Source of the DNA: CAYRJA01 sp964424455
Lineage (GTDB): Bacteria; Bacteroidota; Bacteroidia; Chitinophagales; UBA10324
Length of the DNA: 31,451 nt
Direction: 5' to 3'
Assembly: GCA_964424455.1 (NCBI GenBank)
Contig: CAYRJA010000028.1
Coordinates: 1-31,451, forward strand
Part shown: piece after piece, positions 8,506 to 16,228 of the stretch
How positions within the stretch are numbered: position 1 is the stretch's first letter
Layout: each line of letters starts with the position of its first letter
Notes under the pieces: model-generated
The model's input: only the letters and a program-made list of their open reading frames with translations
Told to the model about the DNA's origin: nothing
Databases searched by the model: none
Made by a program: the position numbers and the translations under genes

Positions 8506-9303
8506 ATGAAACATCAATCTGTTACAGAGTTAATTTCTCTGAAGAATAAAACTGCAATGATTACCGGCACTGCCAATGGAATAGGCAATGCTATTGCCCG
8601 CCGGTTTGCAGAATCAGGAGCTGATTTATTGCTGGTGGATAAGGATACAGCAGGTTTGGAGCTGCTGAAAAAAGAATTATCAGAGTTTAAAATAAATACA
8701 ACGGTTCATACTGTTGATCTTTCTGATAAATCTGCTGTTGATTCTTTATGGAAAAGCATTGACGGCAGCAAGGTGGATATCCTGATTAATAATGCGGGTA
8801 TTTATCCGTTTAAAAAATTTCTTGATTTGGATGAGAGTTATCTTGATAAAGTAATGCAGATAAATTTATTTTCCGTTTTGTGGATGTGTCAGCATTTTAT
8901 TAAATGCAGAATAAAAAAAGGGGGAGTTATTGTAAACACCGGATCCATAGAAGCTATTATGCCATTTAAAGCTGACCTTACTCATTACTCAGTCAGCAAA
9001 GTAGGAGTGTTAGCTCTAACACGCGATTTAGTTCGTGATTTTGGTAAGAAAGGATTTAGAGTAAATGCGGTAGTGCCCGGAGGAGTTATTACGAAAGGAA
9101 CAAAAAGCGCTGCGAAAAAAGCAATTGCTACTCTTGATTTCAGCACAATCAAAGATTCATACAACTTTTTACAGCGTCTTCCTTCCGGACGATTTGGAAG
9201 TCCGGATGATATTGCTAAAATGATTCTTGTACTTTCAAGCGACATATCCAGCTATGTATATGGTGCAATCATTCCTGTGGATGGAGGATTTCTTTCGGCA
9301 TAG
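8506..9303 (+). CDS. Short-chain dehydrogenase/reductase (SDR, classical type)
   Basis: An NAD(P)-dependent oxidoreductase of 265 residues, the usual length for classical SDRs. The cofactor motif G21-T-A-N-G-I-G27 starts the Rossmann fold, D42 in LLVDKD at the end of the second strand suggests NAD(H) preference, and NNAG is present around residue 95. The catalytic set is complete: S147 (NTGSIEA), Y161 and K165 (YSVSK). The PGGV motif follows at about 190, and the C-terminus has the usual IIPVDGGF. The substrate cannot be predicted. The gene stands alone, flanked on both sides by REP-like repeats. A TGTTACA motif overlaps its fifth to seventh codons. Confidence 0.93.
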   Translation: MKHQSVTELISLKNKTAMITGTANGIGNAIARRFAESGADLLLVDKDTAGLELLKKELSEFKINTTVHTVDLSDKSAVDSLWKSIDGSKVDILINNAGIYPFKKFLDLDESYLDKVMQINLFSVLWMCQHFIKCRIKKGGVIVNTGSIEAIMPFKADLTHYSVSKVGVLALTRDLVRDFGKKGFRVNAVVPGGVITKGTKSAAKKAIATLDFSTIKDSYNFLQRLPSGRFGSPDDIAKMILVLSSDISSYVYGAIIPVDGGFLSA

Positions 9304-9322
9304 TGTAAATGTTGATTAATCG

Positions 9323-9390
9323 CATAATAGCCCACGGTTTAAACCGTGGGCTATTATGGTTGAAAAAAACGAAACCATTTCAACGGTTTA
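9323..9390 (+). repeat. REP-like palindromic element, copy 2
   Basis: Positions 9323-9358 form a perfect 36-nt palindrome, centred on CACGGTTTAAACCGTG. A shorter hairpin (AAACC...GGTTT, about 9372-9389) follows and carries one mismatch relative to copy 1. Similarity to 8231-8295 runs through both hairpins and the A-rich spacer between them. It lies 19 bases after the SDR stop and may also serve as its terminator. Confidence 0.75.
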
Positions 9391-9550
9391 AAAATTGAAC
9401 AACGATGCCACATTCATTTAATAGAAATTGGATTCGTACCATTAGGATAATTGAATACATAGGTATCAATTCATTTTTATTAGAAATTTAATTTAGTCCA
9501 CATAATTTACAGTGCTTCAACACAATAAGTAATGATTCTTTTATCTGTTC

Positions 9551-9579
9551 TTTCAGTGTCAAAGTATTTCCTACCTTTA
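9551..9579 (+). promoter_or_regulatory. Candidate promoter of the DUF2249 gene
   Basis: TTTC (9551-9554), a 17-base spacer, then TACCTTTA (9572-9579) approximate the Bacteroidota TTTG / TAnnTTTG promoter with one mismatch in each box. The start codon is 22 bases downstream. The rest of the 298-base gap after the SDR gene contains REP-like copy 2 and otherwise AT-rich sequence with no gene that I can support. Confidence 0.35.
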
Positions 9580-9601
9580 ACTCCGAAATAAAATAAATAC
9601 T

Positions 9602-10363
9602 ATGAAAGACACCACCACTAATGAGATTATAGAATACGATGTACGGGTACTTATCCCGATTAAAAGGCATGAAAAACTTTTGAAGGTATTCAGTGAACTT
9701 CCGGTAAACGAAAGTTTTATTTTTATAAATGACCACGATCCGATTCCGCTTTATTATGAATTCCGTTCCATTCACGGCGATGTAGTAGGATGGGAGTATC
9801 TTAATAAAGGAGGAAGAGAATGGAAAGTGAAAGTGACCAGAACAAGCGCTTCAGTAGGCAAAGAATTTAAAGGTATTTCTACGCTGATTGACCTGAGAAA
9901 AGTAGATGAGAAAGACTGGCGGCATGTGGTATTCCACCGATATGGAATGATGGAGCCGGGTGATACTATGGAACTGTTATCCGCTGAAGACCCCAAAGAA
10001 ATTCACGGAATATTTGTACAGAAGTTTGAAGGAAAGCACAATTGGATTTACAAAAAAAATGAACATGGAGAATATATAGTTCACATTACTAAAAAGACGG
10101 AAAGCGGTTTAGGTGATGACGGGTATGCAGTAGTAAATGAGTTTGATGTTCGTCCCTTTCCGCCGACTGAACGCCATGAAATGTTTTACAAAGCTTTCAG
10201 AGATATAAAAGCGGGTGAGGCATTTGTATTTACAAATGATCATGATCCAAAACCTTTGTACTATCAGATGGAAGCAGAAAGCACAGAACCGTTTAAATGG
10301 GAATACTTAGAGAAAGGACCTGATGTCTGGAAGGTAAGAGTGATAAAGACAAAAGCTAATTAG
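9602..10363 (+). CDS. Protein of three tandem DUF2249-type repeats
   Basis: A soluble protein of 253 residues with no signal peptide. Repeat 1 (about 10-85) and repeat 3 (about 180-252) are clear DUF2249 domains: DVR, then RHE, then NDHDPxPLYY, then WEYL and WKV(K/R)V. The middle segment (about 95-170) keeps the same plan (DLR97-99, ED-DP at 129-131, W-x-Y, YIVHITK) but has lost the RHE/NDHDP histidines. The distance from the first D of DxR to the D of DP is exactly 33 residues in all three (13 to 46, 97 to 130, 182 to 215), which supports triplication. DUF2249 proteins often accompany nitrogen-oxide or iron-sulfur metabolism, but no such gene is nearby and the role is unknown. It is convergent with recA across a shared terminator. 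Confidence 0.85.
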   Translation: MKDTTTNEIIEYDVRVLIPIKRHEKLLKVFSELPVNESFIFINDHDPIPLYYEFRSIHGDVVGWEYLNKGGREWKVKVTRTSASVGKEFKGISTLIDLRKVDEKDWRHVVFHRYGMMEPGDTMELLSAEDPKEIHGIFVQKFEGKHNWIYKKNEHGEYIVHITKKTESGLGDDGYAVVNEFDVRPFPPTERHEMFYKAFRDIKAGEAFVFTNDHDPKPLYYQMEAESTEPFKWEYLEKGPDVWKVRVIKTKAN

Positions 10364-10431
10364 GGCTTATCGTTTTCATAAATTTAGAATAAAGTTGTTG
10401 TTGTTTGTTTAGTGATTGATTAATTAAAATT

Positions 10432-10470
10432 GAAAAGCCATTCAGTATTTACCGAATGGCTTTTCTTTTT
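10432..10470. terminator. Bidirectional intrinsic terminator between DUF2249 gene and recA
   Basis: A perfect 12-bp stem GAAAAGCCATTC / GAATGGCTTTTC (10432-10443 and 10454-10465) with a 10-base loop is followed by TTTTT on the plus strand. On the minus strand it is followed by a T-rich stretch. It lies between two convergent stop codons and can serve both genes. Confidence 0.88.
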
Positions 10471-10495
10471 TCATTTACTTAAAACAAACTCTGAT

Positions 10496-11512
10496 TTATT
10501 CTTCTACTAACTCTGCACCCTCAGAAACTTTGCCTTTAATTTTATTTTCAATCTCATCAGAAAGTTCGGGATTATCAATTAACAATTGTTTTACCGCTTC
10601 CCGTCCCTGTCCTAATTTATTCCCTTCATAGCTGAACCATGAACCGCTTTTGTTAATGATATTCAGATTGGTAGCAATGTCTATAATCTCTCCGACTTTA
10701 GAAATTCCTTCACCATAAATAATGTCAAACTCGGCAAGTCTAAACGGCGGAGCTACTTTGTTCTTCACCACTTTCACTTTTACATGATTGCCAATCACAT
10801 TATCTCCATCCTTTATCTGAGCCAGACGGCGAATATCAAGACGAATGGAAGCATAAAATTTCAAGGCATTGCCTCCGGTAGTAGTTTCGGGGTTACCAAA
10901 CATGATTCCGATTTTTTCGCGAAGTTGATTGATGAAAATACAGCAGCAATGTGTTTTGCTGATGGTGCCGGTCAGCTTACGTAGCGCCTGCGACATTAAC
11001 CTCGCCTGCAATCCCATCTTGCTTTCACCCATTTCTCCCTCTATTTCTCCCTTGGGAACAAGAGCGGCAACAGAGTCAATCACTATAATATCAATAGCGC
11101 CGGAACGAATAAGATTGTCGGCGATTTCAAGCGCCTGTTCACCATTGTCGGGTTGTGAAATCAAGAGATTTTCTACATCTACACCAAGTTTCTGCGCATA
11201 GAACTTGTCAAACGCATGTTCTGCATCAATAAATGCAGCGATGCCGCCTTTCTTTTGTGCGTTGGCTATTGCATGAATGGCAAGAGTGGTTTTTCCACTC
11301 GATTCCGGCCCATAAATTTCTACCACACGACCTTTAGGTAATCCACCGATTCCAAGCGCCATATCTAATCCCAGCGAGCCGGTTGAAATAGCTTCAATCG
11401 GTTCAATCTGTGTGTCGCCTAATTTCATTACAGTTCCCTTTCCGAAGGTCTTGTCAATCTTGTCAATAGTCAGTTTTAGCGCTTTTAGCTTTTCAGCATT
11501 TACGTTGCTCAT
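10496..11512 (-). CDS. recA: Recombinase RecA
   Basis: The ATP-dependent strand-exchange protein of homologous recombination, and the co-protease that triggers self-cleavage of LexA-type repressors. The 338-residue length is normal. The Walker A motif GPESSGKT is at residues 68-75, followed by the AEHAFD segment. Walker B (IDIIVIDSVAALVP), the loop-1/loop-2 region (GEMGESKMGLQARLMSQALRK; GIMFGNPETTTGGNALKFY) and the C-terminal YEGNKLGQGRE motif are all intact. It is divergent from an S24/LexA-like gene at 11742, with 229 bases between, which suggests SOS-type control from the shared intergenic region. Confidence 0.98.
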   Translation of the reverse strand: MSNVNAEKLKALKLTIDKIDKTFGKGTVMKLGDTQIEPIEAISTGSLGLDMALGIGGLPKGRVVEIYGPESSGKTTLAIHAIANAQKKGGIAAFIDAEHAFDKFYAQKLGVDVENLLISQPDNGEQALEIADNLIRSGAIDIIVIDSVAALVPKGEIEGEMGESKMGLQARLMSQALRKLTGTISKTHCCCIFINQLREKIGIMFGNPETTTGGNALKFYASIRLDIRRLAQIKDGDNVIGNHVKVKVVKNKVAPPFRLAEFDIIYGEGISKVGEIIDIATNLNIINKSGSWFSYEGNKLGQGREAVKQLLIDNPELSDEIENKIKGKVSEGAELVEE

Positions 11513-11663
11513 TTGTTTAAAGTATGTTTAATTATTGTTTATTATGTCTTAGTTATGAATTGCTAAACGAAGTTGAAGAATGTATTTTGCTTTACCAATC
11601 AAATGGAGGTATTTATTTTTACACATTTCGAAAACAGAAGGCAAATAAAAGTATAAATATTCA

Positions 11664-11681
11664 GTTTGTCAAGTTTGTCAA
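11664..11681. repeat. Tandem 9-bp direct repeat GTTTGTCAA x2 in the recA/lexA-like intergenic region
   Basis: Two perfect, abutting copies of GTTTGTCAA. They are followed by a dyad TCAATA-N10-TATTGA (11678-11699). The block lies 60-78 bases before the S24 repressor start and about 150 bases from the recA start. Helically spaced half-sites in a divergent SOS-type promoter region are a reasonable operator candidate, but no known Bacteroidota LexA box was matched. Confidence 0.4.
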
Positions 11682-11729
11682 TAAATAAATTAATATTGAA
11701 AAAATTAGGAAATTCGTTTAATTCTATTT

Positions 11730-11737
11730 TACATTTG
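11730..11737 (+). promoter_or_regulatory. Exact TAnnTTTG (-7) box immediately before the lexA-like start
   Basis: TACATTTG matches the Bacteroidota -7 consensus exactly and ends only 4 bases before the ATG at 11742. The transcript should therefore start at or next to the start codon, implying a leaderless or nearly leaderless mRNA. No well-placed TTTG -33 box is seen at 17-23 bases upstream. Confidence 0.45.
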
Positions 11738-11741
11738 CAAC

Positions 11742-12368
11742 ATGCACAAAACACAGGAACAACTGCTTGCCCTTATTGACGAGAAAAATATTGGTGGACT
11801 TACACTTAGAGAAATAGGTAATCTTATAGGAGAAAAACTACCGCAGAAAGTAAAACATCATCTTACACAATTGCAGACGAAGGGCTTTATCATCATAAAT
11901 AATAAAACACAAACCATCCGGCGCATCAGCGATAAGGCAAAACAAGGGGAATTATTTTTATCGTTGCCGATTGTCGGTACGGCAAATTGCGGACCTGCCC
12001 AAATTTTTGCCAATGAAAATATTGAAGGGTATCTGAAGGTTTCTAAAACACTGGTGCCTTATAAGAAAGGGCTGTATGTAATCAAAGCGGATGGTAATTC
12101 GCTGAACAAATCAAACATCAAAGGGAAGAATATAGAGAGTGGTGATTATGTAATTGTGGACAGTGAAAATATTTCTCCACACGATGGCGACTATATAGTT
12201 TCTGTAATTGACGGGATGGCGAACATAAAGAAGTACCGTCTTGACAAAGCCAATGAGCGTATTGTGCTACAGTCTGAATCCACTAAAGATTATCTGCCGA
12301 TTTTTATTCATCCCAACGATGATTTCCGGATTAGCGGAAAGGTGCTGGATGTGATAAAAAAATTTTAA
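11742..12368 (+). CDS. LexA/UmuD-like S24-peptidase transcriptional repressor
   Basis: The N-terminal winged-helix-like domain (1-62: LTLREIGNLIGEKLPQKVKH, then LTQLQTKGFIIIN) is LexA-like but divergent. The C-terminal S24 domain carries a self-cleavage site C83-G84 (TANCGPA), nucleophile S120 (DGNSL) and general-base K163 (NIKKY), which is the full Ser-Lys dyad. E. coli LexA is cleaved at Ala84-Gly85; Cys-Gly is the bond cut in UmuD, so the site is plausible. Divergence from recA makes it the probable SOS repressor of this organism, cleaved on the RecA filament. The start is the only ATG before the helix-turn-helix. It could instead control only recA or a small set of genes. It ends 25 bases before a convergent gene. 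Confidence 0.82.
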   Translation: MHKTQEQLLALIDEKNIGGLTLREIGNLIGEKLPQKVKHHLTQLQTKGFIIINNKTQTIRRISDKAKQGELFLSLPIVGTANCGPAQIFANENIEGYLKVSKTLVPYKKGLYVIKADGNSLNKSNIKGKNIESGDYVIVDSENISPHDGDYIVSVIDGMANIKKYRLDKANERIVLQSESTKDYLPIFIHPNDDFRISGKVLDVIKKF

Positions 12369-12393
12369 TTCAGAAACCTTTCAGCGGAGTTGC

Positions 12394-14634
12394 CTATTGG
12401 AAGAACTCAATTAATTTTTTCAGTTCCTTTTGATTGTTTGCATTATTTATTGCATTAATCACATCCTGTTTTTCACGGGTAGTTAAATGCCAACTCATAC
12501 TTGCCGCTTCATTCAGCTTACTGGGAGCATACTCAAAGTTTAAGATAGTGAGTTTATCGTCCATCCAGCACCCTGCAGTATTGATGTCGTTGTCGAAGTG
12601 AAAATCCTGATAGTCGCTCCAGTTTGCATAAATACTGTTAACCGGATCAAATATTTTTTTAATAATGGTCTGATGTTGTTCCACTTTAGGTTCGGGATTT
12701 TTTTTCATATCCCGTATCTGAACAATTACAACCTTGTTGACATTCTTATTAATCCAGTCGCTGAAGGTATTGAGGAAGCGAATAGATGTTTCCATTCCAT
12801 AATTATCACGCAGCCCTGCATCCATTGTTTGTATTTGTGGAGTGGTTGGCAAAAAGACATTCGGCATTACATAGGGGAATGTTGCGTTCATGCGAATGGC
12901 GGAAGTAAATTCCAGATGACCGGGATTCTGTTCTTTAAAAAAATTCATCAGGTCAATTCCATCCACTTTCAAATTACTGTTCGGTTTTAAACTTTCTGTT
13001 GAGCGGTTGAGATATGCAACCGGAAGAGCAGAAATATTTAAGCGGCGTGCATCATCAATAATAGTCGGAGTAAAAACCAGCATAGGAATTTCAGCGTTCA
13101 ACTCCGGTTCAGTATATGCTGCAATGGATTTATTCAAAACATTTCCCGTGTTCTCATTCATTTCCTTTTCCCACAGATATCCTCTGTCTTTCCTGTACAA
13201 ATATTCTCCAACTCTGAAACGCTGCCATGGAATCAACAGGTCATTCACCACCAATGCAAATGATACAGCATTCAGCATATCTTTCGATGAGTTGGAAAGG
13301 TATTTTGGAGAGTTCAGATACACTTTCTCTCCGTTCTTCCTCTGCAATGCTAACTCTCTGTAATAAGCTTCACCAAATGTTCCTCCAGATGCGCCTGTGA
13401 TTAAAACAGTTTGATCAAAAAATTTATTTGATGTAACACTATCAGCAGTCTGCATGATAAAGAATGACCATACCGTTGCACGCAATCCACCACCGGAGGC
13501 ATTGACTAAAAACATATTGGGCTTGTAGGTAGAATCTCCGGGAGGAGAGACTTTTCTTTTCCAGTTCTCCAAAACCTGTAAGCCTATCTTCTTATCGTGT
13601 TCATAAACAGAAGAATTGCTTGATGCTTCTATAGTATTAAGATCATACTTTGGTCTTTCAGATTTATAATTCAATCCAAATGCACTGTTGCGGTGATTGA
13701 AAATATTTTCAGACATCAGTATATTGAGTAATATGATGAGTAAAATAAAAACAGTAGTTCCCCATGTTTTCAGGTAGTAGGCAAAAGCGCCGGATGGTGC
13801 AATCAGAATAGAGAATAATAACATCATACTTGCGGATGCAGGAATACGGAACAGTTTGTAGTCCATCAGGAAGCCCAGCAGGATGACAATTTCCAGTGCA
13901 ATCAGTTCAAGAATAAGTGCGTTTTTGTGATGTTGTTTAAAAACAACAAGTAATGCTTCTTCATCATAATGGCTGACATCACGTACACGGCGGACTTTCC
14001 ATGGATAGATAAAAAGATAATCCACTCTGATATTTTTACGAAGTGTAACACCTTTATTGAATTGCCACTGACGGTATGAAGATGCAATGTGACTGTTAGA
14101 GGCGCTTTGTCCGTCATCAGTGTCTTTGTCCGGCTCAATAGAAGTGTTTAATGATTTAGAGAACGAAAGAAGCAACATGAAGAGTCCGCCGGCGCTGAAA
14201 CCGATAATATAAAGTAATATATCGTACCACGGTTTTAACTCGGAAGAAACCTGAAAATAAACCAGAACGATAAAATAAATAAAGGTAAATAACAGTGGAA
14301 TAAGAGAGTTGTTCAGACAATAGCGGAGAAAGGGTCGTTGGAATGTAGCAAGGAAAGGGAAACGGTGGCTGTTCAGAATGTAACTGGTGATATTCCAAGT
14401 AAGCACAAACGCACCAAACGCAATTCCAACGATAAAGAAACTCCAGTAACTTACTCTGCTGAGATATTCCGGATCGAGATAGAGATAAGCTAAACCGTAA
14501 TGCGCCCCGAAATTTTTTGTTACAATCAATATCGGAAGCAGAAAAGATAAAACAAGAAACAAATGTCTGCGCAGATGCAGTAACAGCAACTGTGCAGGAA
14601 AAGAGAAATAAATATTTTTAATAATCTGAACCAC
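12394..14634 (-). CDS. Polytopic membrane protein with C-terminal patatin-like phospholipase domain
   Basis: The first about 320 residues hold around seven predicted transmembrane helices (approximately 18-40, 62-88, 108-130, 138-160, 240-262, 266-288, 290-312). The C-terminal domain (about 370-746) has the patatin signature: an oxyanion-type glycine-rich stretch SGGGLRA, nucleophile S416 in GASGGT, and D605 in DAGLRDNYG, giving the Ser-Asp dyad of patatin-like acyl hydrolases. This suggests a membrane-embedded phospholipase or lipid acyl hydrolase. The dyad appears intact. The side of the membrane on which the lipase domain lies is not established. The gene is the most downstream of a minus-strand block, 115 bases after a beta-helix lipoprotein gene. 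The gap 14635-14749 shows nothing notable. Confidence 0.85.
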   Translation of the reverse strand: MVQIIKNIYFSFPAQLLLLHLRRHLFLVLSFLLPILIVTKNFGAHYGLAYLYLDPEYLSRVSYWSFFIVGIAFGAFVLTWNITSYILNSHRFPFLATFQRPFLRYCLNNSLIPLLFTFIYFIVLVYFQVSSELKPWYDILLYIIGFSAGGLFMLLLSFSKSLNTSIEPDKDTDDGQSASNSHIASSYRQWQFNKGVTLRKNIRVDYLFIYPWKVRRVRDVSHYDEEALLVVFKQHHKNALILELIALEIVILLGFLMDYKLFRIPASASMMLLFSILIAPSGAFAYYLKTWGTTVFILLIILLNILMSENIFNHRNSAFGLNYKSERPKYDLNTIEASSNSSVYEHDKKIGLQVLENWKRKVSPPGDSTYKPNMFLVNASGGGLRATVWSFFIMQTADSVTSNKFFDQTVLITGASGGTFGEAYYRELALQRKNGEKVYLNSPKYLSNSSKDMLNAVSFALVVNDLLIPWQRFRVGEYLYRKDRGYLWEKEMNENTGNVLNKSIAAYTEPELNAEIPMLVFTPTIIDDARRLNISALPVAYLNRSTESLKPNSNLKVDGIDLMNFFKEQNPGHLEFTSAIRMNATFPYVMPNVFLPTTPQIQTMDAGLRDNYGMETSIRFLNTFSDWINKNVNKVVIVQIRDMKKNPEPKVEQHQTIIKKIFDPVNSIYANWSDYQDFHFDNDINTAGCWMDDKLTILNFEYAPSKLNEAASMSWHLTTREKQDVINAINNANNQKELKKLIEFFQ

Positions 14635-14749
14635 CCTGTATTCTATTGAGATGAAAACTTATGAATGAAAGTTGTATGCGCCCGAAAAAGTAAAACGGAA
14701 AAATTTATGAAAGGATGCAACGATTCAACAAGTAATTGTGAATTGTTGT

Positions 14750-16165
14750 TTAATGATATTCATAAGCTCCAATATCAATTTGCCCGTCAGCAGAAGAACG
14801 AATAAACCCTGTTACATCTACCAACACTCCATTCGATTCTCCGGCATTGCGACACGGTGAGCCGGGGGAAATCTGATAATTGTTTTTTGAAACATCAACA
14901 AATTCAGGAAAGTATGTATCGCTGCTGATTAGATTCCCTGCGCCCGGAATTGCATCTGTGCTTTTAATGCAACAATAACTGAAGTTAGTTACAAATTGCG
15001 AAGCAGGAGGTCCGGCATACCTGTCAAGTGACAGTTCTTTATCTATACTTCCATATATAATACAATTAGAAAAATCAGCATGCAAATCACCCACACCATA
15101 AATCACATTATTCACTGCATAATAATTACTCATGTAAACTGCGGGCTTTTGATGATTAATGATTGCAGAAGAGTAGTTTACAAATGTGCAATTCTTAAAA
15201 TCATAAACTCCACCAAGTATTAATTGAACACAATTTTCATCTCCGATATTATAGATTAAACAATTTTCTGCTGTTACAGTTGATGTAAAACACCGAAGTC
15301 CGGCATAGAGCATATCTTTTATAATTGTTCTTTTCAGTATAAGCTTGGGAGTTAATCCTTCTCCAAGCGAATCACAGCGGATGCCGGTGGAGCCATTCCG
15401 GATGACCACATTTTCTAATACATTGTTTTTACTGCTTTTTAAAAACCAGATACCACCCCAACCCCCCGGCAGATTCTGAAAATATTTTTCCAACCGGTCA
15501 CCCTGAAATGTTACAGAATCTCCAACACCTCCAGCTTTCAATGTGCCGGCAACAAATATATAAGCGCCGGGATGACTGTAAATTCTACAACCGGGATTAA
15601 TAGTAAGTGTAACACCTTCATTAACAAATAGTCCAAATCGCAGACTGCTTCCCGAATTGATAATAACATACGGCTTATCATTTTCCCATGTCTGATCGGA
15701 AGTAATTACAGAATCACGAAAAAAGTGAGCATCCTGTCCCCATGCCTGTAACAACACTTTCTGTGTGTTTCCATTCGTGGTGAACATAATTGAATCTTCA
15801 ATCACAAAAGGATTGTTGGTATTTCCCGGATCAACTGTAACAGCAGCAAAAATGAACAAACTGTCTTTAGGAGCAATCTCCACATCTTTAACACTGTTGA
15901 CTGCAACGCCATCAATATTCAGATGAAAGTAGGAAGAGTTTCCACCGGCAAGGTGAATGTCTGAAACTTTGATTGACTTATTGTTGCTATTGTAAACTAT
16001 AAAATATCGAGTAGCTGAACCTACTGTTGTAAATACAGTATCAAAAGAAAGAGTGTCTTTTGAAAATTCAAGCTTAACTGATGAGTCAGTGAGCAACGCA
16101 TCCTTCCTGCAGGAAAAGTAAACGGAAGAAAGCAAGATGACAGCCAGTACTGAAAAAATCCTCAT
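14750..16165 (-). CDS. Lipoprotein with right-handed parallel beta-helix domain
   Basis: A signal peptide with lipobox (residues 1-18, lipidated Cys19 in YFSCRK) indicates anchoring to a membrane, probably on the outer membrane. Residues about 25-150 look like an Ig-like/transthyretin-type beta domain. Residues about 165-400 contain the irregular, asparagine- and glycine-rich strands of a right-handed parallel beta-helix (GVTLTINPGCRIYSHPGA..., NNVLENVVIRNGSTGIRCD). The C-terminus ends DIGAYEYH, the 'IGAYE' ending typical of Bacteroidota beta-helix proteins. Such folds usually bind or cleave polysaccharide, but no catalytic residues can be assigned. It lies 63 bases downstream of the C25-like gene on the same strand and may be co-transcribed. 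Confidence 0.82.
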   Translation of the reverse strand: MRIFSVLAVILLSSVYFSCRKDALLTDSSVKLEFSKDTLSFDTVFTTVGSATRYFIVYNSNNKSIKVSDIHLAGGNSSYFHLNIDGVAVNSVKDVEIAPKDSLFIFAAVTVDPGNTNNPFVIEDSIMFTTNGNTQKVLLQAWGQDAHFFRDSVITSDQTWENDKPYVIINSGSSLRFGLFVNEGVTLTINPGCRIYSHPGAYIFVAGTLKAGGVGDSVTFQGDRLEKYFQNLPGGWGGIWFLKSSKNNVLENVVIRNGSTGIRCDSLGEGLTPKLILKRTIIKDMLYAGLRCFTSTVTAENCLIYNIGDENCVQLILGGVYDFKNCTFVNYSSAIINHQKPAVYMSNYYAVNNVIYGVGDLHADFSNCIIYGSIDKELSLDRYAGPPASQFVTNFSYCCIKSTDAIPGAGNLISSDTYFPEFVDVSKNNYQISPGSPCRNAGESNGVLVDVTGFIRSSADGQIDIGAYEYH

Positions 16166-16228
16166 TAAAATTAGTTGTATTGCTTAACGGCAAAGATGAA
16201 GAAATATTTCAATAGGGTACTGACTGAG

